Program-made: the position numbers and the translations under genes
Origin: JBDHWG01 sp046328525
GTDB lineage: Bacteria > Chloroflexota > Anaerolineae > Epilineales > JAHCIE01
Reading direction: 5' to 3'
DNA: 64,000 nucleotides
Assembly (NCBI GenBank): GCA_046328525.1
Contig: JAXLWK010000006.1
Span: 310,001-374,000, forward strand
The notes under the pieces: model-generated
Databases searched by the model: none
Told to the model about the DNA's origin: nothing
Seen by the model: only the letters and a program-made list of their open reading frames with translations
Part shown: positions 33,338 through 41,897 of the stretch, one piece after another
Layout of the letters: each line of letters begins with the position of its first letter
Position numbering within the stretch: the first letter of the stretch is position 1

Positions 33338-34339
33338 TCAGAGGAGGCGCTCCCGGAGCCACTGGGCGAGGGCGGCCTGGTTGGAGTCGAAGGCGATGGG
33401 GGGGAGGGCGTCGGGGGCGAAGAAGCCGACGGCGTCGGTGTCGTCGCCAGCGGTGAGCTGCCCGCCCACGACGCGCCCGCGATACAGCACCATCGTGCCG
33501 CAGCCGCTGGCCGCGTCACCGAAGGGGAAGACGCCGAACAGGCCGGTCAGCTCGACCTCCAGCCCGGTCTCCTCGGCCAACTCGCGCACGGCGGCCTCGT
33601 CCACGCGCTCGTCCCAGTCGGCGTAGCCGGAGGGGATGTTCCACAGCCCGCGGCCTGGGTTTTGCGTCCGCCGGGCGAGGAGGATGCGGCCATCGTCCTC
33701 GACGATGACACCGCCGGTCGTCTTTGGCTCGCGGAAGTGCACCAGGTCGCAGGCGGGGCAGACCGGGCGCAGCCGCCCGTAGCGCTCGCGCATTTCCGTG
33801 GGCGTTCCGCAGCGCGCGCAGTGGCGCACCTCGTCGCCGCCCCTCTGGGCTGCCTCCCGCCACGCCAGGAGCGCCGCCGACTGTCCGGCGCCGACGAGAT
33901 CGGCCGGGAGGGCGTCGAGGCGCGTCCAGCGCGCTTCGCCCTCGTCGCCCGCGCGCAGCTCGCCCCCGACAGGACGCGCCAGGTGCGCCAGGAGCAGGCC
34001 GGCGCCGCGCGGGTCGTCGTCGAACGGGTAGACGCCGAGCAGTGGGCCGACGGCGACGGTCAGGCCGGTCTCTTCCAGCGTCTCGCGGGCCGCCGCGGCG
34101 GCGGGCGTCTCGTCCGCTTCGACGTAGCCGGCCGGCAGGCCCCACGCGCCGGCGTAGGGCGGGCGGGCGCGGCGCAGCAGCAGCACGGCGTGCCCCTGGA
34201 CGACGACTGCGCCGACGCACACCTTGTGCTGGACGTAGTGAACCCAGCCGCAGGCCGGGCAGACGGGGCGAACACGGTCATCCTGGCTGCGCGTTTCCAA
34301 CGGCGTGGCGCACTGCGGGCAGAAACGGGGAGAAGGCAT
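33338..34339 (-). CDS. Tandem double Nudix hydrolase with two zinc ribbons
   Basis: The start is MPSPRFCPQCATPLETR, preceded by CGGAGACGCCT on the minus strand. The 333-residue protein consists of two similar halves. Each has a zinc ribbon (C7, C10, C27, C30 and C174, C177, C194, C197) and a Nudix domain. Both Nudix boxes are complete: GYVEADETPAAAAARETLEETGL (71-93) and GYADWDERVDEAAVRELAEETGL (238-260), matching GX5EX7REUXEEXGU. Zinc-ribbon Nudix proteins include NudC-type NAD(H) pyrophosphatases. The NudC signature SQPWPFPxS is absent, so the substrate is open. Confidence 0.9.
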   Translation of the reverse strand: MPSPRFCPQCATPLETRSQDDRVRPVCPACGWVHYVQHKVCVGAVVVQGHAVLLLRRARPPYAGAWGLPAGYVEADETPAAAAARETLEETGLTVAVGPLLGVYPFDDDPRGAGLLLAHLARPVGGELRAGDEGEARWTRLDALPADLVGAGQSAALLAWREAAQRGGDEVRHCARCGTPTEMRERYGRLRPVCPACDLVHFREPKTTGGVIVEDDGRILLARRTQNPGRGLWNIPSGYADWDERVDEAAVRELAEETGLEVELTGLFGVFPFGDAASGCGTMVLYRGRVVGGQLTAGDDTDAVGFFAPDALPPIAFDSNQAALAQWLRERLL

Positions 34340-34386
34340 AGGCGTCTCCGAAAGTAGGATTGCTATTCTGAGAACTTGCACGCCGG

Positions 34387-34506
34387 GTCATTGCGAGGAG
34401 GACGAGAGGACGACGAAGCAATCTCTCGATGGGTGAAACGCACGCTCTGCGCGCACCAGACAGTCATTCGTGTGAGCGGGAGATTGCTTCGCTGCGCTCG
34501 CAATGA
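34387..34506. repeat. Inverted repeat of the cattgcgag/aagcaatc type
   Basis: GTCATTGCGAGGAGGACGAG and GAAGCAATCTC on the left are mirrored by GAGATTGCTTCGCTGCGCTC and GCAATGAC on the right. This is a widely dispersed intergenic palindrome in several bacterial phyla. Confidence 0.7.
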
Positions 34507-34521
34507 CTCGCCTGAAACACG

Positions 34522-34548
34522 CAGGCCGCCGGTGCATCCGGCGGCCTG
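34522..34548 (-). terminator. Terminator of the hppA gene
   Basis: CAGGCCGCCGG, a 5-base loop and CCGGCGGCCTG form an 11-bp perfect stem 33 bases beyond the hppA stop. The minus-strand tail is CGTGTTTC, so the T run is short. Confidence 0.65.
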
Positions 34549-34580
34549 GCGTGTTCGAACGGTAGCGCGAAGCGCGAGTG

Positions 34581-36752
34581 TTAGAGGAAGAGGGGCGCGA
34601 GCACGAGCGTCAGCGTCGCCAGGAGCTTGATGAGCACGTGCAGCGACGGGCCAGCGGTGTCCTTGTACGGGTCGCCCACGGTGTCGCCGACGACGGCCGC
34701 CGCGTGGGCATCGCTGCCCTTCTTGTATGGCTTGCCGTCGGCGCCCATCATCTTCCCGGCTTCAATGAACTTCTTGGCGTTGTCCCACGCGCCGCCGCCG
34801 TTGTTCATGTTCGTCGCCATGAGGACGCCGGCGATGGTGCCGACCATCAACAGCGCGGCCGTGGCCTCATACTTGAGGATCAGACCGACGAGGATGGGGA
34901 CGCCGATGGCGAGAGCGCCGGGGAGGATCATCTGCTTCAGCGCGGCGGTGGTGCTGATGTCCACGGCCTTGCTGTAGTCCGGCCGCTCGGTACCCAGCAT
35001 GATGCCAGGGTGGTCGCGGAACTGCTGCCGGACTTCGGAAATCATCTGCTCGGCGGCGCGGCCGACGGCGCGAATGGCGAGGCTGGAGAAGACGAACACC
35101 AGGCACGCCCCGGCCAGAGCGCCGACGAACACGGGGACGCGGCCGATGTCAACGCTGTGGAACATCTCAGCGGGGGACATGCCGCGAATTTCCTGGGCGA
35201 GACGCACCTTATCAATGTAAGCCTGGAACAGGAGGAACGCGGCCAGGGCGGCCGAGCCGATGGCGTAGCCCTTGGTGAGGGCCTTGGTGGTGTTGCCGGC
35301 CGAGTCGAGGGCGTCGGTGCCTTCGCGGACCTCGGGCGGAGCGTCGCTCATCTCCACGATGCCGCCGGCGTTGTCGGCGATGGGGCCGAAGGTGTCCATC
35401 GCCAGGACGTAGGCGGCGGTCATCAGCATGCCCATCGTGGCGACGGCGGTGCCGTAGATCGCGGCCGTGCCTGTCGGAACGTTGAGGATGGGCGCGGCCA
35501 GCGAGCCGAGCCAGGCGGAGGCGAGCAGGGAGATGGAGATGGCGATCACGGGCAGGCCGGTGCTCTCCATGCCAATGGCGAGGCCGGCGATGATGTTGGT
35601 GGCGGGGCCGGTCAGCGAAGCGTCGGCGATGACCTTCACGGGCCGGAAGTTACCAGAGGTATAGTATTGGGTGATGTAGACGAAGACCACCGAGTTGAGG
35701 ATGCCTACCAGGCCGCACGCGAAGTAGTACGGCCAGGCCCCGCCACCCATCAGCCAGACGCAGGAGACGAGCAGGCCGACGACGGAGATGGCGAGGGCGA
35801 CGTAGTAGCCGCGGTTGAGGGCGCTCATCGGGTCTTCGGTGTTGTTGCGCATTCGCGCGAAGAGCACCCCGAAGAAGGAGGCGAAAATACCGAAGGAGCG
35901 CAGCACCAGGGGGAACAGCACCCAGGCGATATTCTGGGTGGCGAGAGCGATGAACGATCCGAGGATCATCGCGCCGATGTTCTCGGCGACGGTGGACTCG
36001 AACAGGTCGGCGCCACGGCCCGCGCAGTCGCCCACGTTGTCGCCCACGAGGTCGGCCACGACAGCGGGGTTGCGCGGGTCATCTTCGGGGATGCCCTGCT
36101 CCACCTTGCCGACCAGGTCCGCGCCCACGTCGGCGGCCTTGGTGAAGATACCGCCGCCCAATTGAGCGAAGAGAGCGACGAAGCTCGCGCCGAAACCGAG
36201 GCCGACGATCAAGTAGGGCGTGGCCTCGACCCAGTCGGCCCCGCCGTACCACATGCCGTACAGGGCGAACATCACGGCGACGCCGAGCAGGCTGAGGGCG
36301 ACCACGAGGAAGCCGGACACAGCGCCCGCGCGCAGGGCGACGACCAACGCTTCGCTGACGCCGTTGCGAGCGGCGGCGGCAACCTTCACGTTGGACTTCA
36401 CGGAGACCCACATGCCGATGATGCCCGAGGTGGCGGAGAGAGCCGCGCCGACGAGGAAGGCGATACCGGTCATTAAGCCGATCTGGACGGGGGTAATGCC
36501 TCTGACTTCGACATATTGACCGAGGAAGCCAATGAGGATGCCGATGACGATTGAGGTGACGACGGCGAGGATGGCGATGGTACTATACTGGCGGCGCATG
36601 AAGGCGATTGCGCCCTCGTAGATGACGCCCGACACCTCCTGCATCTGCTGGGTGCCGCTCTCCCGACTCAGGACGCCACGAGCCAGATACCAGGCAAAAC
36701 CGATGGCGAAGAGACTGGAGAGGATCACGAAGAGCAATAACGTCCAAGTCAT
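34581..36752 (-). CDS. hppA: K+-independent H+-translocating membrane pyrophosphatase
   Basis: The 723-residue membrane protein hydrolyses pyrophosphate and pumps H+ out of the cytoplasm. It has about 16 helices. Visible signatures are DVGADLVGKVE and ADLVGDNVGDCAGRGADLFES (substrate site) and the C-terminal VGDTVGDPYKDTAGPSLH. K490 in GNTTKAL marks the K+-independent class; K+-dependent enzymes have Ala there. The ATG is preceded by TTTGGAGGAACATT. The promoter is about 160 bases upstream with a palindromic spacer. A soluble pyrophosphatase is encoded 5 kb away, so two pyrophosphate sinks coexist. Confidence 0.95.
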   Translation of the reverse strand: MTWTLLLFVILSSLFAIGFAWYLARGVLSRESGTQQMQEVSGVIYEGAIAFMRRQYSTIAILAVVTSIVIGILIGFLGQYVEVRGITPVQIGLMTGIAFLVGAALSATSGIIGMWVSVKSNVKVAAAARNGVSEALVVALRAGAVSGFLVVALSLLGVAVMFALYGMWYGGADWVEATPYLIVGLGFGASFVALFAQLGGGIFTKAADVGADLVGKVEQGIPEDDPRNPAVVADLVGDNVGDCAGRGADLFESTVAENIGAMILGSFIALATQNIAWVLFPLVLRSFGIFASFFGVLFARMRNNTEDPMSALNRGYYVALAISVVGLLVSCVWLMGGGAWPYYFACGLVGILNSVVFVYITQYYTSGNFRPVKVIADASLTGPATNIIAGLAIGMESTGLPVIAISISLLASAWLGSLAAPILNVPTGTAAIYGTAVATMGMLMTAAYVLAMDTFGPIADNAGGIVEMSDAPPEVREGTDALDSAGNTTKALTKGYAIGSAALAAFLLFQAYIDKVRLAQEIRGMSPAEMFHSVDIGRVPVFVGALAGACLVFVFSSLAIRAVGRAAEQMISEVRQQFRDHPGIMLGTERPDYSKAVDISTTAALKQMILPGALAIGVPILVGLILKYEATAALLMVGTIAGVLMATNMNNGGGAWDNAKKFIEAGKMMGADGKPYKKGSDAHAAAVVGDTVGDPYKDTAGPSLHVLIKLLATLTLVLAPLFL

Positions 36753-36910
36753 AATGTTCCTCCAAAGCCCGATTGGAGCAGACGATTAGTCCGCGAAGAC
36801 GCCGCCGCAGTCACTACTTGACCGCGTCGGCGTTGACGCAGGTGGATACTGAGCCTCCTCGTTGGTGTGATATTTGGTTTCAAGGAGGTCCTTGTGTGGA
36901 AGGTAATCGG

Positions 36911-36940
36911 ATTATACCAAACACCTGTTTGGGACGTCAA
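36911..36940 (-). promoter_or_regulatory. hppA promoter with palindromic spacer
   Basis: On the minus strand TTGACG and TATAAT are 18 bases apart. Sixteen bases of the spacer (36917-36932) form the inverted repeat CCAAACA-CC-TGTTTGG, a likely operator for a repressor or a MerR-type activator. The 5' leader to hppA is about 150 bases and has no gene. Confidence 0.65.
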
Positions 36941-37005
36941 GTGGTCAGGGCGGCTGGGGGGTAGAGGTTCGTTCACCTTTCAATGTGATTTTCTCCGTCT
37001 TGAGC

Positions 37006-37034
37006 TTGGGCTTTCGTTGGCCGTGTGCTACAAT
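37006..37034 (+). promoter_or_regulatory. Promoter of the MgtE-like/Nramp operon
   Basis: TTGGGC and TACAAT are separated by 17 bases, 28 bases upstream of the sensor gene start. No Mg2+ riboswitch is visible in the short leader. Confidence 0.55.
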
Positions 37035-37062
37035 CCAGTGGGCACATGCTGAAGGAGGCGGT

Positions 37063-38346
37063 ATGGCGCAGACTGGTCCGCAGATCCTGTATCTGTCGGC
37101 GCTCGTGGGCAGGCCGGTGCGCGGCGCGAGCGGCGAGATGGTGGGCAAGCTCACCGACCTGGTCGTCCGCATGCACGAGAGCGAGACGTTCCCGCCGCTG
37201 TCCGGCCTCGTGACGACGGTGCCGGGGCGGCGCGGCTTTCGCTTCTTCATCCACATCTCCGATATCGCCGAGATTACGCGCCAGGGCGTGCGGCTAAAGA
37301 CGGACAAGCTCGATCTCGCGCCCTTCGCCCGCCGCGACAGTGAGGTGCTCCTCGGCCGTGATGTGCTGGACAAGCAGCTCGTGGACATCAACGGGCGGCG
37401 GGTCATCCGCGTCAACGATGTCACCCTGACCCTCGACCCGGTCAGCAACAGCTACCGCGTCGGCGGGGCCGATGTCAGCACAGCCTCGCTTCTGGAGCGC
37501 CTCGGGCTGCGCGGCCTGGCGCGCAACATGACCCACGAGGTCATCCCCTGGGATAGCGTCCAGTTCTTCGCCAGCGAAGTGCCCGTGGTCAAGCTCAAGC
37601 TGAGCTACGACAAGCTGGCGCGGCTGCACCCGGTCGAGCTGGCGGAGATCATCAACGACCTGGGCTACCAGCAGGGGGGCGAGATGATCGCGGCCCTGGC
37701 CGATATCCAGGGCGACGCCGTGGCGGCGGACACGGTGGAGGAGCTGGATCCGGAGCTTCAGGCAGCGGTCATCGGCACGCTGAGTGTCGAGGACGCGGCC
37801 GACATTCTCGAAGAGATGGAGCCGGACGAAGCCGCCGACCTGCTGTCCGAGCTACCGGCCGAGCAGGCGGAGGACCTGCTGCAGGCGATGGAGGCGGAGG
37901 ACGCCGCCGACGTGCGCGAGTTGTTGCAGTACGAGGAGGACACGGCCGGCGGCCTGATGAGCAACGACTACGTGGCGTTTGGGCCTGAGATGACGGTGGG
38001 GGAGGCGCTGGCCCAGATGCGTCACGCCGAGTTGCCCGAGTTCGTCTACTACATCTACGTGTGTACGGCGGACGAGGCGCTGGCCGGTGTCATCAGCCTG
38101 CGCACCCTGCTCCTGGCGAACGACGCGCAGCCGCTGGGTGATCTGATGAGCCATGCCGACAGCCTGATTACGGCCAACGTCGGCGAGCCGGCGCGCGACG
38201 TGGCCGAGGAGATGATTCGCTACAACCTACTCGCCATGCCCGTGATCGAGGATGGGAAGCTGGTCGGCATCATTCACAGCCACGACGCCCTGGAGCGCGT
38301 CCTGCCGGAGCCGGGTCAGAGCGGGGTGTTTGGGGGCAACCTGTGA
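37063..38346 (+). CDS. PRC-barrel / MgtE_N / CBS protein (Mg2+ sensor without channel)
   Basis: The start is MAQTGPQILYLSAL, preceded by GAAGGAGGCGGT. The 427-residue soluble protein has two PRC-barrel-like segments (about 10-80, LVGRPVRGASGEMVGKLTDLVV; and about 95-165, DKQLVDINGRRVIRVNDV), an MgtE N-terminal superhelix (about 183-290; DAADILEEMEPDEAADLLSELP) and two CBS repeats (about 295-350 and 360-415). In MgtE these cytoplasmic domains bind Mg2+ and close the channel. Here the membrane domain is absent. The gene overlaps the first Nramp-like gene by 4 bases, so it likely senses Mg2+ for those transporters. Confidence 0.88.
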   Translation: MAQTGPQILYLSALVGRPVRGASGEMVGKLTDLVVRMHESETFPPLSGLVTTVPGRRGFRFFIHISDIAEITRQGVRLKTDKLDLAPFARRDSEVLLGRDVLDKQLVDINGRRVIRVNDVTLTLDPVSNSYRVGGADVSTASLLERLGLRGLARNMTHEVIPWDSVQFFASEVPVVKLKLSYDKLARLHPVELAEIINDLGYQQGGEMIAALADIQGDAVAADTVEELDPELQAAVIGTLSVEDAADILEEMEPDEAADLLSELPAEQAEDLLQAMEAEDAADVRELLQYEEDTAGGLMSNDYVAFGPEMTVGEALAQMRHAELPEFVYYIYVCTADEALAGVISLRTLLLANDAQPLGDLMSHADSLITANVGEPARDVAEEMIRYNLLAMPVIEDGKLVGIIHSHDALERVLPEPGQSGVFGGNL

Positions 38347-39656
38347 GCGAAGCGCAGACGACACTGGAGCGGTGGCGCGAGCGCATGCGCAGCCGCGCCG
38401 ACGGCCTGGACCGGCGCGGCATGTTCCGCTTCCTGGCGATCCTCGGCCCTGGCATCATCGCCGCCGTGGCCGGCGACGACGCCGGCGGCATCGCCACCTA
38501 CGCCACGGCTGGCTCCCGCTACGGCTACTCGCTGCTGTGGGCAATGGTGATCATCACCGTGGGCCTGTTCACCGTGCAGGAGATGGTGACGCGAATGGGG
38601 GCGGTGACCGGCAAGGGGCTGTCGGACCTGATTCGGGAGCGGTTCGGCGTGCGCTGGACGGCCTTCGCCATGCTGACGCTGCTGATCGCCAACGCCGCGA
38701 CGACCATCTCGGAGTTCGTCGGCATCGCCGCTGCCCTGGAGCTGTTCGGCGTCAGCAAGTACATCTCGGTGCCCCTGATGGCGGTGGTGCTGTGGTGGCT
38801 CGTCGTGCGGGGGTCGTATCGGCGGGTGGAGCGCGTCTTCCTGCTGATGAGTACCGCGTTCCTGGCTTACATCATCTCGGTGTTCCTGGCGAAGCCGGAT
38901 TGGGGAACGGTTGTTCGCAGCACGGTGTTCCCGGTCATTCATCCCGAGGCGGCGTTCCTGGTGATGCTCATTGCGTTGATCGGGACGACTATCACACCCT
39001 ACATGCAGATCTTCCAGCAGTCGGCCATCGTGGACAAGGGCGTCACCGTGCAGGACTACACGGCGGCGCGGGCCGACATGATGACCGGCGTCTTCCTGGC
39101 GAACGTCATCGCCTACTCCATCATCATCGCCACCGCGGCGACGCTCTATGTCCACGGCATCCAGATCGAGACGGCGGCGGACGCGGCCATCGCCCTGGAA
39201 CCGCTGGCCGGCTCCTACGCCAAGATATTGTTTGCCATCGGGCTGTTCGGCGCTTCGACCCTGGCGGCGGGCGTGCTGCCCCTCGCTACGTCGTTCTCGG
39301 TGTGCGAAGCGTTCGGCTGGCAGAGCGGTCTGGACGAGGACTTCGCCAACGCCCGCATCTTCTACGGCCTGTTCACCGGGCTGCTCATCCTGGGCGCGCT
39401 CGTGACACTCATCCCCGGCCTGCCCCTGTTCCAGCTCCTGGTGCTCGTCCAGGTCATCAACGGTATGCTGCTGCCCATCGAGCTGGTGTTCATCATGCGC
39501 CTGGTCAATGACCGCGACATCATGGGCAACTACGTCAACAGCCGCGCCTTTAACCTTCTGGCGTGGGGAACGACCATCATCATCGGTACGCTGTCGGTGT
39601 CCTTGATTGTCATTGGCTTCATTCTGCCACTGTTCGGGGTCAGCCTGGGTGAATGA
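38343..39656 (+). CDS. Nramp-related divalent metal transporter, copy 1 (Mg2+ type suspected)
   Basis: The 437-residue protein starts with GTG in the sensor gene's stop. It has about 11 membrane helices of the LeuT fold. TM1 reads GPGIIAAVAGDDAGGIATY, with D45, D46 and Gly residues where classical Nramp has DPGN. TM6 reads LIGTTITPYMQIFQQSAIVDKG, where Nramp has the Met of A-x-x-M-PH. Loss of the Asn and Met that bind Mn2+/Fe2+ is the mark of Nramp-related Mg2+ transporters (NRMT). I therefore suspect Mg2+ uptake. The next gene is a close paralogue. Confidence 0.88.
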   Translation: MSEAQTTLERWRERMRSRADGLDRRGMFRFLAILGPGIIAAVAGDDAGGIATYATAGSRYGYSLLWAMVIITVGLFTVQEMVTRMGAVTGKGLSDLIRERFGVRWTAFAMLTLLIANAATTISEFVGIAAALELFGVSKYISVPLMAVVLWWLVVRGSYRRVERVFLLMSTAFLAYIISVFLAKPDWGTVVRSTVFPVIHPEAAFLVMLIALIGTTITPYMQIFQQSAIVDKGVTVQDYTAARADMMTGVFLANVIAYSIIIATAATLYVHGIQIETAADAAIALEPLAGSYAKILFAIGLFGASTLAAGVLPLATSFSVCEAFGWQSGLDEDFANARIFYGLFTGLLILGALVTLIPGLPLFQLLVLVQVINGMLLPIELVFIMRLVNDRDIMGNYVNSRAFNLLAWGTTIIIGTLSVSLIVIGFILPLFGVSLGE

Positions 39657-40965
39657 GCCGCAGACAGCGCTAGAGCGCTGGCGCGACCACATGCGCGGCC
39701 GCGTGCGCGTGTTCCACCGCAGCGGCATCATGCGCTACCTGGCGATCCTCGGCCCTGGCATCATCGCGGCGGTCGCGGGCGACGACGCCGGCGGCATCGC
39801 CACCTACGCCTCCGCCGGCGCGCAGTACGGCTACGCGACGCTGTGGGTCATCGTCGTCATCACCGGCTGTCTGCTCATCGTGCAAGAGATGGTGACGCGG
39901 ATGGGGGCGGTGACGGGCAAGGGGCTGTCGGACCTGATTCGAGAGCGGTTCGGCGTGCGCTGGACGGCCTTTGCCATGCTGACGCTGCTGATCGCCAACG
40001 CCGCGACCATCGTGTCGGAGTTCGCCGGCATCGCCGCCGCCCTGGAGCTGTTCGGCGTCACGCGCTACATCTCCGTCCCCCTCTCGGCGGCCATGCTGTG
40101 GTGGCTGGTGACCAAAGGCTCCTACCGCCGCGTCGAGCGCGTCTTTCTGCTGATGACCACGGCGTTTCTCGCCTACATCATCTCCGCGTTCCTGGCGAAG
40201 CCGGACTGGGGGCAGGTCGCGCGCAATACCGTCATCCCCTCCATCACGCCGGATAGCGCCTACCTCGTCCTCATCATGGCCCTGATCGGGACGACCATCA
40301 CGCCGTACATGCAGATCTTCCAGCAGTCGGCCATTGTGGACAAGGGCATTACGGCGCAGGACTACGACGCGGCGCGGGCCGACATGATCACGGGCGTTCT
40401 GCTGTCGGACATCATCGCCTACTTCATCATCATCGCCACAGCGGCGACGCTGTACGTGCAGGGGATTCAGATCGAGACGGCGGCGGACGCGGCGCTGGCC
40501 CTGGAGCCGCTGGCCGGCCCCTACGCCAAGATACTCTTCGCCATCGGGCTACTCGGTGCGTCCATCCTGGCGGCAGGCGTGCTGCCCCTCGCCACGTCGT
40601 TCTCGGTCTGCGAGGCGTTCGGTTGGCAGAGCGGTCTGGACGAGGACTTCACCCACGCCCGCATCTTCTACGGCCTGTTCACCGGGCTGCTCATCCTGGG
40701 GGCGCTGGTGACGCTCATCCCCGGCCTGCCCCTGTTCCAGCTGCTCATCCTGGTGCAGGTCATCAACGGCGTGCTGCTGCCCATCGAGTTGGTGTTCATC
40801 ATGCGCCTGGTCAACGACCGCGACATCATGGGCGACTACGTCAACAGCCGCCTGTTCAACCTCGGCGCGTGGGCGACGACCCTCGGCATCGGGGCGCTGT
40901 CGGTGTCGCTGCTCGTCATCAGCTTCATCCTGCCCCTGTTCGGCATCAACCTGGGGGGAAACTAG
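39649..40965 (+). CDS. Nramp-related divalent metal transporter, copy 2
   Basis: The start is GTG giving VNEPQTALERWRDHMRGR, which aligns with the start of copy 1; it overlaps the copy 1 stop by 8 bases. The 438-residue protein is very similar to copy 1 throughout, including GPGIIAAVAGDDAGGIATY in TM1, GTTITPYMQIFQQSAIVDKG in TM6 and the C-terminal FQLLILVQVINGVLLPIELVFIM. DNA similarity is also high, so this is a fairly recent tandem duplication. The two may form a heteromer or have different affinities. It ends the operon. Confidence 0.88.
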   Translation: MNEPQTALERWRDHMRGRVRVFHRSGIMRYLAILGPGIIAAVAGDDAGGIATYASAGAQYGYATLWVIVVITGCLLIVQEMVTRMGAVTGKGLSDLIRERFGVRWTAFAMLTLLIANAATIVSEFAGIAAALELFGVTRYISVPLSAAMLWWLVTKGSYRRVERVFLLMTTAFLAYIISAFLAKPDWGQVARNTVIPSITPDSAYLVLIMALIGTTITPYMQIFQQSAIVDKGITAQDYDAARADMITGVLLSDIIAYFIIIATAATLYVQGIQIETAADAALALEPLAGPYAKILFAIGLLGASILAAGVLPLATSFSVCEAFGWQSGLDEDFTHARIFYGLFTGLLILGALVTLIPGLPLFQLLILVQVINGVLLPIELVFIMRLVNDRDIMGDYVNSRLFNLGAWATTLGIGALSVSLLVISFILPLFGINLGGN

Positions 40966-41068
40966 CGGGGGGAACATCCGGCGCCGAACTCGTAGGGGTG
41001 GGTTTCAAACCAGCGGTCATAGGTTATGGCTTTTTGCGGCTCGTCAACCGCCGTCGAAAGCCTTCTGT

Positions 41069-41178
41069 CCGAAACCCTTTCCCCTTGTGGGAGAGGGTAG
41101 GGTGAGGGTCTTCATGCTCCCACGAGGTTTCAAGACCCTCACCCCAGCCCTCTCCCACGGGGAGAGGGGGCGGGGGGG
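41069..41178. repeat. Inverted repeat of the ctctcccacggggagagg type
   Basis: CCCTTTCCCCTTGTGGGAGA and GGGTGAGGGTC on the left are mirrored by GACCCTCACCCC and CTCTCCCACGGGGAGAGGG on the right. It lies between the converging Nramp and pyrophosphatase genes and ends 13 bases before the latter's stop. A common bacterial dispersed repeat type. Confidence 0.75.
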
Positions 41179-41190
41179 AGGGCCTGCTCT

Positions 41191-41826
41191 CTATTCGCCG
41201 CCGCCGTTTGGGTCCACCGGCGGCTCGCCCGGCAGCTCCACGGGGCCGGGTGTCGCGCTGACCAGCCACGGCGGGAGCTGGCGGATCTCCGTCTGGTACA
41301 GCCGCATGGCGTGGGTGATGGCGCGCTTGGCCGACGCCGCGTTCTCCCAGCCGACCGGCGTGACCTTGACCCCTTGCAGGTCCTTGTAGACCGAGAAGAA
41401 GTGGGCGACCTCGTTGAGGTAGTGGCGCGGGATGTCGCTGATGTCGTGATACGCCTCGTAGAGCGGGTCGGAGTGCGGGACGGCCAGAATCTTGTCGTCC
41501 GGCTCGCCGTTGTCGAGCATGCGGAACATTCCGATGGGGCGGGCGACGATGAGGGCGCCGGGGAAGCTCGGCTCGCCGACCATGACGATGACGTCCAGCG
41601 GGTCGCCGTCGTCATAGTACGTCTGGGGGATGAAGCCGTAGTCGCCGGGGTAGTACATCGCGGAGAACAAGACGCGGTCGAGGCGAATCAGCCCCAGGTT
41701 CTTGTCGTACTCGTACTTGTTCTTGGAGCCGCGTGGGACCTCGACGACAGTATAGACCAGGTCGGGCGCATCAGGGCCTGGCGGCAGGTCATGCCACATG
41801 TGGATGATTTGACGGGTGACGGTCAT
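41191..41826 (-). CDS. ppa: Soluble inorganic pyrophosphatase (family I)
   Basis: The start is MTVTRQIIHMWHDLPPGP, with AAGAAAGGAT upstream on the minus strand. The 211-residue protein is a family I pyrophosphatase, slightly long because of C-terminal SATPGPVELPGEPPVDPNGGGE. Signatures include VEVPRGSKNKYEYDKNLG (Lys and Glu of the active site), YPGDYGFIPQTYYDDGDPLDVIV (the Asp triad), and HFFSVYKDLQGVKV. It hydrolyses pyrophosphate from biosynthesis in the cytoplasm. Confidence 0.95.
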   Translation of the reverse strand: MTVTRQIIHMWHDLPPGPDAPDLVYTVVEVPRGSKNKYEYDKNLGLIRLDRVLFSAMYYPGDYGFIPQTYYDDGDPLDVIVMVGEPSFPGALIVARPIGMFRMLDNGEPDDKILAVPHSDPLYEAYHDISDIPRHYLNEVAHFFSVYKDLQGVKVTPVGWENAASAKRAITHAMRLYQTEIRQLPPWLVSATPGPVELPGEPPVDPNGGGE

Positions 41827-41897
41827 GGGAGGAATCCTTTCTTCAAGCGACCTGGCTGCAATCTCATTATACCATATCTCGCGCGGCGGCGTCTCCC

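Noticed and set aside
34578..36476. Plus-strand open frame of about 632 codons
   Set aside because: Antisense to hppA. The composition (Gly, Asp, His, Val) reflects the complement of a membrane protein gene and has no domain signature.
38316..39731. Minus-strand open frame of about 471 codons
   Set aside because: Antisense to the first Nramp-like gene; low-complexity shadow translation.
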